Origin: Ziziphus jujuba
Lineage: Eukaryota; Streptophyta; Magnoliopsida; Rosales; Rhamnaceae
Assembly: GCF_031755915.1 (NCBI RefSeq)
Contig: NC_083379.1
Span: 12,199,501-12,263,500, forward strand
Direction of reading: 5' to 3'
DNA: 64,000 nt
The notes under the pieces are model-generated. The model saw nothing but the letters and a program-made list of their open reading frames with translations. It was not told the origin of the DNA and made no database searches. This document shows, piece after piece, positions 57,766 to 64,000 of the stretch; the first letter of the stretch is position 1; each line of letters starts with the position of its first letter. A program made the translations under genes and the position numbers.

Positions 57766-58623
57766 TGTCAGGACCCGTCCAGAATTCCTCCTCCGGAACC
57801 CTAGACAGCCCTGATCCCAGGGAAATACCACCGAACCTTCCAACGGAAAATCCGGCAGCACCTCCCCTAAGGGATTTACTTACCACAAATTTACCTGCAC
57901 TGAAAACACACTTCAAAAATATCCCCTTATTCCTCCCACAAACTACAAATTGGTTCCACAAATTGCAGTACTTAAAAAAATAAATACAGTAATCCAGTGC
58001 AAAATAACTACAACAAGAGTGAAAGAAATATTACAACTGCAATAAAAGAATAACAGGGTACTGCCGAACTAAAACAGCGAGGAAGATCAAGTCCGCTCCG
58101 AGTGAACACCGACAACCTGGTACCTAGAGGAACGGAATTTAAGAGTGTGAGATGCTAATCATCTCAGTGAGCGACCCTACTACTATACCATATATTATCA
58201 CAGTAATAAGTACAAATAATAATTATTTGGAAATAATATTTTCTCTCAAAACCCTTACAATTCTCTCAGTTGGAAAGGTTCCCCTTTTAAAACAATTTCA
58301 CAAAACCCTTTATCCATATTCCCCGAAAACCAAGACATCAATTAAATACCAGAAGCGGTAACAATTATATTTTTAATTCCAATTCAGTTTCCAAACATTT
58401 TATTTTTAAAACACAGTTCTGAAAATCATTTGATGCACCCACTATATACCAGTGGCGCCAACAGTACCCAGCGTCCCAAGGTACCGCCAGACAGGAGGTT
58501 ATAGAAAGAAACCGGCATACGGTCGCGTGGCGTCCCACTGCGCCGCTGCTAACCTGGTGTCCCGGCCAAAGGGGGGTGGCCGCCCTCTCCGATGGCATCC
58601 ACAGGACACCCTCATAATATCAA

Positions 58624-58712
58624 CCGCGCGCTACTCACACCCACCTGCGCGCTAATCACATCACCTGCGCGCTAATCACACCCACCTGCGCGCTAATCAC
58701 AACCGTGTGCAC
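58624..58712. repeat. Short GC-rich tandem repeat inside the gypsy LTR
   Basis: Four to five units share CTGCGCGCTAATCACA with CCCAC or TCAC spacers. The older LTR copy at 56873-56930 has only two to three, so unit number varies between copies. Confidence 0.75.
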
Positions 58713-60198
58713 ACTAACCATATCACATAATCAGAACACCAGTACGTGCACGGTGCATCTAAAAATCATAAAATCCATAAATTTAAAACAAATTTCACAT
58801 TTTTCATAAGCATAGCGGGCATAATCCATCCGCTTGAACCGGGAAATTCTCCACAACTTCCTTATAATTAATACCATAAATCCCATGATTTTCAAATCCA
58901 CCAACTCCCAAATCCATCAATTCAAATATCCACATTTTTTTCCAAGCATAAATAATTTCTCGAAATATCATAATCAAATCCCATAATATTTTATGGGCAT
59001 ATTTCATAAAAATTGAAATCACCAACATAACCAAATATTTTCCTTGAAATATTTGAAAATCGAATCGTGCCCAATTTACCATTAAAACCACACCAATTTC
59101 AAAATCCTCAAAACCATAAAATAATTCCACATGGCATAAATTGTAGAATTCATATTTTCTTAAATCCAATAAATTCATAAATAATTCTACAATAAATCCA
59201 ATAAATATTTGGCACATAGAAATTAAATTCCAAATATTTAATTCACACATAATATATTCATCAATTAAATTCCCCAAAATTAATTTGAAGGTGGGTCACT
59301 CACCTGGAGCACGCAATTAACCCATGATCCACTACGGGATCAATTCTACGACTCACCGGTGCTCCTAGAACAAAATTCACAGACAGTCAAATAAATTAAT
59401 ATTTTATTCGGGTAAATAATACCCGGTACCCGGGGGGTCAAAACACAAACGATAACTAAAATTTACGAATCATATACCGAATCGAAGCTCGAGTGATGCT
59501 AATCACAGATCCGGTCTTAATTTCCGATGATCGTACCCGACGGGGTTTGAATTTCGTCGGGAAGCTTTTCGGGTTTCGGCTCCGCAATTCTCCCAAACCG
59601 TCGCGAATTGGCGGAAACGGAAGTCGGATTTGGGTTCAGGAGGTCGAACACTGCGGACTGGAGCTGGCCGGAATTTTCGGGGTACTCGCCGGAACAGTAA
59701 TTTCCGGCGGGCCGCCACGTCACCGGCAACCATCGCCGGAACAGTAATTTCCGACGGTGGCCGTTTGCTGTGAAATTTTGCAGATTTGTAGATCGTGAGG
59801 AGAGCAATCCAACGGGACCGACGGTGAGCAAAACGGAGGTCGGACGGCGGAGAAATCACCGTTTGAAGATTTTCGACCCCTCGCCGGAAAACGCTCCGAT
59901 CCCGGCGCGTCGGTGGTCCGATGGCCGTGATTTTTGGTGGGTAGGCCGGACTTGAGGAGAGGATGCTGGGTGTATGGCGCGTGTACTGTATATCGGCCGG
60001 AATAGTGCCGATTCGCGGTGGCCGGCGGTGGAGGGGAAAAATCGCCGCCAAACTTCGGACGTCCGATCCGGGCGCGTCCGGCGGCCGTTCGCCGTGAAAT
60101 TTGGAGGTTTTGCCGGAAATGAGGTGGGCAATCTGGCTGGCCGGTGCGTGCACAGTAACTAGGCCGGAAAAACATGAAAATGACCGGCGGCCGGCGGG

Positions 60199-60262
60199 TC
60201 CTCTCTCTCTCTTTCTCTCTCCTCTCTCTCTTTCTCTCTCTTCTCTCTCTTTCTCTCTCTTC
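60199..60262. repeat. CT-rich microsatellite in the gypsy LTR
   Basis: A run of CT and CTTT units over about 60 bp. On the minus strand it reads GA, like the GAGA tracts seen in some plant LTR promoters. Confidence 0.8.
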
Positions 60263-60811
60263 CCCGAGAGTTTTTCAAAATTAAAACCCTGCGTGACACT
60301 GTTCATGCCACGTGGACCACTCAGAAGCTGACACGTGGCATTTCACTGTTCACGACCCAAAAACATTAAAATAATACGGTATCCGGTAAACTTCAAACGT
60401 CCATAACTTTTTAACCACATGTCCGATTTAAGCGTGCCGCTAGTCTATGAACTCGTATCGACGAGTACTTTACAACCATACAAGAGTCAACTCACAATTA
60501 CATCACAAGAAAAAGTCAACTCCCGGCACCTTTTAGACAGTTTACACTTCAACTTGTTTTGCCCATAACTTTCAAACCGTAGCTCCGTTTTCGACGTGCT
60601 ACCAGTCTACGAACTCGTGGCATCGTGCACTTCGCCACGGTACCCTAGTCAACTCAAAATTCTTACCGAGTCAAAAAGTCAACTTTTGACCCCCTTCGGT
60701 CAACGGTCAACGGTCAACCTCGGTCAACATGCACGGATTCCGGTGCGATTTGGGACGGGGTGTTACAGCCTTCCCCCCTTACAAAAATTTCGTCCTCGAA
60801 ATTTCCGCACG

Positions 60812-61815
60812 TCACTGGAACAAACAAGGGTTCTGATCATGCACCTGCGCTTCGGGCTCCCATGTCGCTTCCTCGACTAAGTAGTTCCTTACCAACCAAT
60901 CCATGCCCAACACTACTTCAAGTCCGGATAGATCTAACAGGATCAGGTCTGCTTCCATCACTTGATCTGTGAAATCGTCGGGCGTAGTCCTGGCTCCCTG
61001 CTGCGTCATAGCAAACACCCGGCCTTGACTTGTCTGTTGGGGTCTCCTTCCTCTACCTCGACTCGATCCTGCAGACGGCTGGACTGATCCCGAAGAAACT
61101 CCTACTGGCTGACTCCCCTGGGAACTCTGTCCTGGAAATATCCCCGTACGCTGTGTCCGTCGACCTGCTTCTAGCACACTGCTGCTACCATAAGGGCAAT
61201 CCCTCCTTATGTGGCCTAGCTGCCCACACCGAAAGCATAAACCATCCATCTGACACTGCCCAGAATGATTCCCCCTACAAAGTGGACAAATCCGCGGAGA
61301 ACCAATGCGTGACTGCTGATACGAGCTTGCATCCACACTGATCGAATGGCGAGCTGGCTGGGGCATGCGATAACTATCTCTCCTCTGGAATCTGCCTCGT
61401 GGGCTTAACCCATCACTGTCTGAGCCTGAGCTATGGCTCTTCTTAGCTGCCCCCTGTCGAGGTACTCCGCTATACGAACCTTCGAATGATCTGCGCCTCG
61501 CGGGTCTGTGTATCTCCTCCTGTCTCTCTAGCTCGAGCGCTGCATCCCTGGCGGACTGATAGGTGGGATGTACTGATCCAGAAAGGGTGTAGCCGATACT
61601 CTCTTTCAATCCGTCTATGAACCTCACCTTCTTCGTGTGATCGTCGGGAATTAGGTGCATGTAGAATTCTGATAGTTCTCGGAATCTCCTCTCGTACTCT
61701 GTCACCGTCATGTTCCCCTGTCGTAGTTCCTCGAACTCTCTCCTTCTTGCTTCACGGTAGGCAGGAGGACAAAACTCAGTAGAGAAGGCCATCTTGAACT
61801 GATCCCACGTATGCC
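60812..61815 (-). pseudogene. Gypsy gag with zinc knuckle, fused to protease remnant and chromodomain tail
   Basis: The Retrotrans_gag core has FCPPAYREARRREFEELRQG and the YERRFRELS motif, with upstream TWDQFKMAF just before the first ATG at 61792. An Arg/Ser-rich linker and a CCHC knuckle CFRCGQLGHIRRDC follow. The protease part keeps only VFAMTQQGARTTPDD and the C-terminal VVLGMDWL; the catalytic Asp-Ser/Thr-Gly segment is gone. The frame then enters YLVEEATWEPEAQVHDQ, the chromodomain end of pol, and stops. The open frame of 326 residues was kept through two internal deletions. Confidence 0.85.
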
Positions 61816-62499
61816 TTGCACGAACAACTGGGCTAACTTCTCGGGTGAAAAACGTTCTCGTACCGGTAGGAAGTGTGCCGACTTGGTGAGACGATCAATG
61901 ATTACCCAAATGCCGTCGTACCTTCTAGGTGTGGAAGGAAGCTTGAATACGAAGTCCATGTTGAGTTCTTCCCACTTCCGCACAGGAATCGGTAAAGATT
62001 GGAGTAGTTCCAAAGGCTTCTGTCTTTCTGCTTTCACTTGTTGACAAATCAAACACTTTGATACAAAGTCTGCCACTTCTCTCTTCATACCAATCCACCA
62101 ATAATACTTAACAAGCGTCCGGTACATCTTGGTACTTCCCGGATGCATCGCATACATCGAGCTGTGCGCCTCCTCCAAAATCTCCTTCTTGAGTCCTGGA
62201 ATATCCGGAACATAAAGTCGTCCTTTATACACGAGGGCTCCATCCCTCCTTATGGAAAATTCCGGATCAAGACCTTCTTGTACCTTGCCCTTAATTGTCC
62301 TCAACTTAGGATCTTCCATTTGGGTCTCTACTATACGATCCACCAACACCGGTCGTACCTGGAAGCTAGCCATGAGAACTCCTGAAGGATGCATATGCAT
62401 TAACACCCCCATCTTCTTCAACTCCACCATGAGAGGTAGTTGGATGACTTGGATGTGAGCAAGGGATCCAGTAGCCTTCCTACTCAAAGCATCTGCCAC
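61815..62499 (-). pseudogene. Gypsy RNase H end and integrase N-terminal half
   Basis: The frame starts MADALSRKA, the usual RNase H to integrase linker. The integrase zinc-binding part reads EILEEAHSSMYAMHPGSTKMYRTL and then CLICQQVKAE (H-H-C-C). The core start is NMDFVFKLPSTPRRYDGIWVIIDRLTKSAHFLPV with the first two acidic residues. It breaks off after LAQLFVQ at about 61815, where it is joined directly to gag sequence in another frame. Confidence 0.88.
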
Positions 62500-62520
62500 T
62501 ACATTCGCCTAATAGTGACT

Positions 62521-64000
62521 TTAACTTCCCTCTTGTGCAACTTTCCTTCTCATGCCCACTAATTAAGGATAGTCAAATTGGTCCACGAGAACACGATCTA
62601 CAAGTCTTGGTCATAGTCGAACGCTAACCATAAGGTGCTTCTAAAGCATGCATCCTTAAACCAACAACCAACTCTCGTGACTCGATCAGCACTTTAAAAG
62701 GGTAGATTAGAACTTAAGTCTAATTTCCTCAAATACTGGTATCACCAAGTTAAGGTTGAGATTAATTCACTTGTCCTTGATTACCCTCCTAGTACTTACA
62801 ATTATAAAACCCTTGCTCCTCATTGATTAACCAATAGTCTTAACCTCGACAAACATCAATCTTTCTTTTAACTAAATTCATCAAGGTTATGAATAAAATT
62901 CTCAACAGCCAAATACCATTCTTGAAAACCCTAAGTTTCCCCCATTTCAAATAAATTCCATGAATCCACACCTCAAGCAATAAAGAATTTAAATCCTAAT
63001 TCTAGCATCACCACCAATACTATGAACAAATCACTAGATCCTTAACCCATAAAAGTATTCCACACTTCTTAAATTCTAACTCCGTCCCAAAAATCATACT
63101 CCTTATCATTGTAAATTATCACCAACAATATCAACCACCTTGAATCGATGAAGCACCACCAATACGAACCTTAAATCTCCAAGGAAATAAGATATCAAGA
63201 TCTTAGCTTCTAGAATGAAAATAACCATGCTTAATCATCTAACCATGCCTAAGGAATCATCCTCATCTCATTAACCTCATCAACCACCAAGTAGAACTTT
63301 AGTCGCTATCCGGATCTTGCTTGATTCTCTAAACGCTGTCGTACCTTCTCTTTGTGAATGATAGTTTAAGCACGAAATCCATATTTACATCTCCCTACTT
63401 TTACTTATCGGTGACCTAAGTACCTTTATTCGGATCTTGCAACTTCCTTTATCGTGCCAAACCACCATGTCATCCAGTGAGCATTCCATACGTCTTGGTA
63501 CCCTTGGGGTGTATCGCATACTTTGAATCGCGTGCTTCCTTTAAGATCTCCTTTTTGAACTCAACGATACCCTGCTTTGGATTCTCGACTGGCGATACTT
63601 AACCCTTAAGTCGCTCTTGGAAAAACCATAACATAAAACAAATAATAAAATATAATTTTCAAATATACCTAACTTGCATAGGCAATTGTTAAAACTCCAC
63701 ATTGAAAATCATATCTTAAAATCCATAGCATAAAATAAAATATGCACGCTTGTAATGGAGGTACGTACAACACCTTCTACATGTTACGTAATCCATGATT
63801 CCAACTGTCGCTGACACTCTGCTACCAATACAAACCAGGGTGGTTGCCTATATTGGCCGTCCAATTCCCCGGGCTCGTAGGCAACATGATCATGGGGCTA
63901 GCTCTACATGGACCACATTGGTTCGCCGCCTCCATATGGTGCAGTATAATATCAAACAATATAACATACAGATACATGTATGAACACAAACCAAAAATAC
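62521..64000. other. Degenerate gypsy sequence and unassigned DNA to the window end
   Basis: No open gene is seen. The part 63310-63615 resembles the integrase region at 61909-62230 (shared CGTACCTTCT, GAATTCCATGT-like and AGATCTCCTT segments), so it is a second, older integrase remnant on the minus strand. The part 62520-63300 has no recognised domain. The part 63690-64000 has no assignment. Confidence 0.5.

Larger units (their letters stand above)
57766..60767 (-). repeat. Complete 3-kb LTR of a Ty3/gypsy element
   Basis: On the minus strand the LTR starts TGTAACACCCCG at 60767 and ends GGGTCCTGACA at 57766. A polypurine tract AAGGGGGGAAGG precedes it (60768-60779), so it is the 3' LTR of the internal region to the right. 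It contains a GC-rich block (about 59520-60180), a CT microsatellite (60199-60262), tandem units with TGCGCGCTAATCACA (58624-58712), and two related blocks built on CCATAACTTT and TAxGAACTCG (about 60400-60480 and 60565-60625). Confidence 0.88.
60768..62520 (-). mobile_element. Rearranged internal region of a Ty3/gypsy (chromovirus-type) element
   Basis: The domain order on the minus strand is abnormal: RNase H end and integrase first (62499-61815), then gag (61815-60960), a protease remnant, and the C-terminal chromodomain end (about 60870-60812), followed by the polypurine tract and 3' LTR. A normal element runs gag, protease, RT, RNase H, integrase. RT and most of protease are missing, so the element cannot be autonomous. 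Confidence 0.85.

Noticed and set aside
58804..59277. 157-codon minus-strand frame in the gypsy LTR
   Set aside because: Low-complexity Ile/Met/Leu/Asn-rich, inside an LTR, and not open in the older LTR copy.
59503..60306. Host gene in the GC-rich block
   Set aside because: It lies wholly within an LTR and has several overlapping open frames, which is expected for GC-rich DNA with few stop codons.

Overview
The window is nuclear DNA from a flowering plant, most likely a eudicot. It is AT-rich, has GT-AG introns, carries plant-type LTR retrotransposons with initiator-Met-tRNA primer sites (TGGTATCAGAGC), and its only host genes are wall-associated kinase (WAK) family receptors. The species cannot be read from the sequence.

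Host genes: the region from about 1.4 to 54.7 kb is a WAK cluster. Two gene types alternate. Minus-strand WAKs have the classic three exons (signal peptide plus galacturonan-binding domain; EGF plus membrane segment; kinase). Copy C (34934-39073) is complete and intact: its three exons sum to 2259 nt, or 752 residues. Copy B (20015-24990) has a broken exon 1 but an open kinase exon. Plus-strand WAK-like genes have exon 1 and an EGF exon that ends in a membrane segment and a stop, with no kinase exon: copy A (7521-12868), copy D (45969-54129), and three orphan EGF pseudo-exons (E 28419, G 32929, F 41772). Blocks of about 12.5 kb are tandemly duplicated: 8.4-30.1 kb corresponds to 31.8-44.4 kb once later insertions are removed. 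C is the only gene that looks able to make a full receptor; A, B and D are damaged.

Mobile elements account for most of the other recognisable sequence, and most insertions have readable target duplications. Copia-1 (1592-7494) sits in the promoter of A and itself carries a hAT element in its 5' LTR. A 5'-truncated LINE (9901-12698) splits the EGF exon of A. Copia-2 (14179-19514) sits in the flank downstream of A and B. A tRNA-derived SINE (22969-23080) lies in an intron of B, and a second hAT copy (25118-26147) lies upstream of B. Copia-3 (46318-52461, minus) splits exon 1 of D and carries a nested miniature LTR element (TRIM, 51659-52039). The right end, from 55.8 kb on, is Ty3/gypsy sequence on the minus strand: one truncated and one complete 3-kb LTR, and an internal region whose domain order is scrambled (integrase, then gag, then a protease remnant fused to the chromodomain end).

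Read together, this is a disease-resistance-like receptor cluster that grows by segmental duplication and decays by TE insertion and C-to-T nonsense changes, leaving one intact WAK beside several kinase-less relatives.
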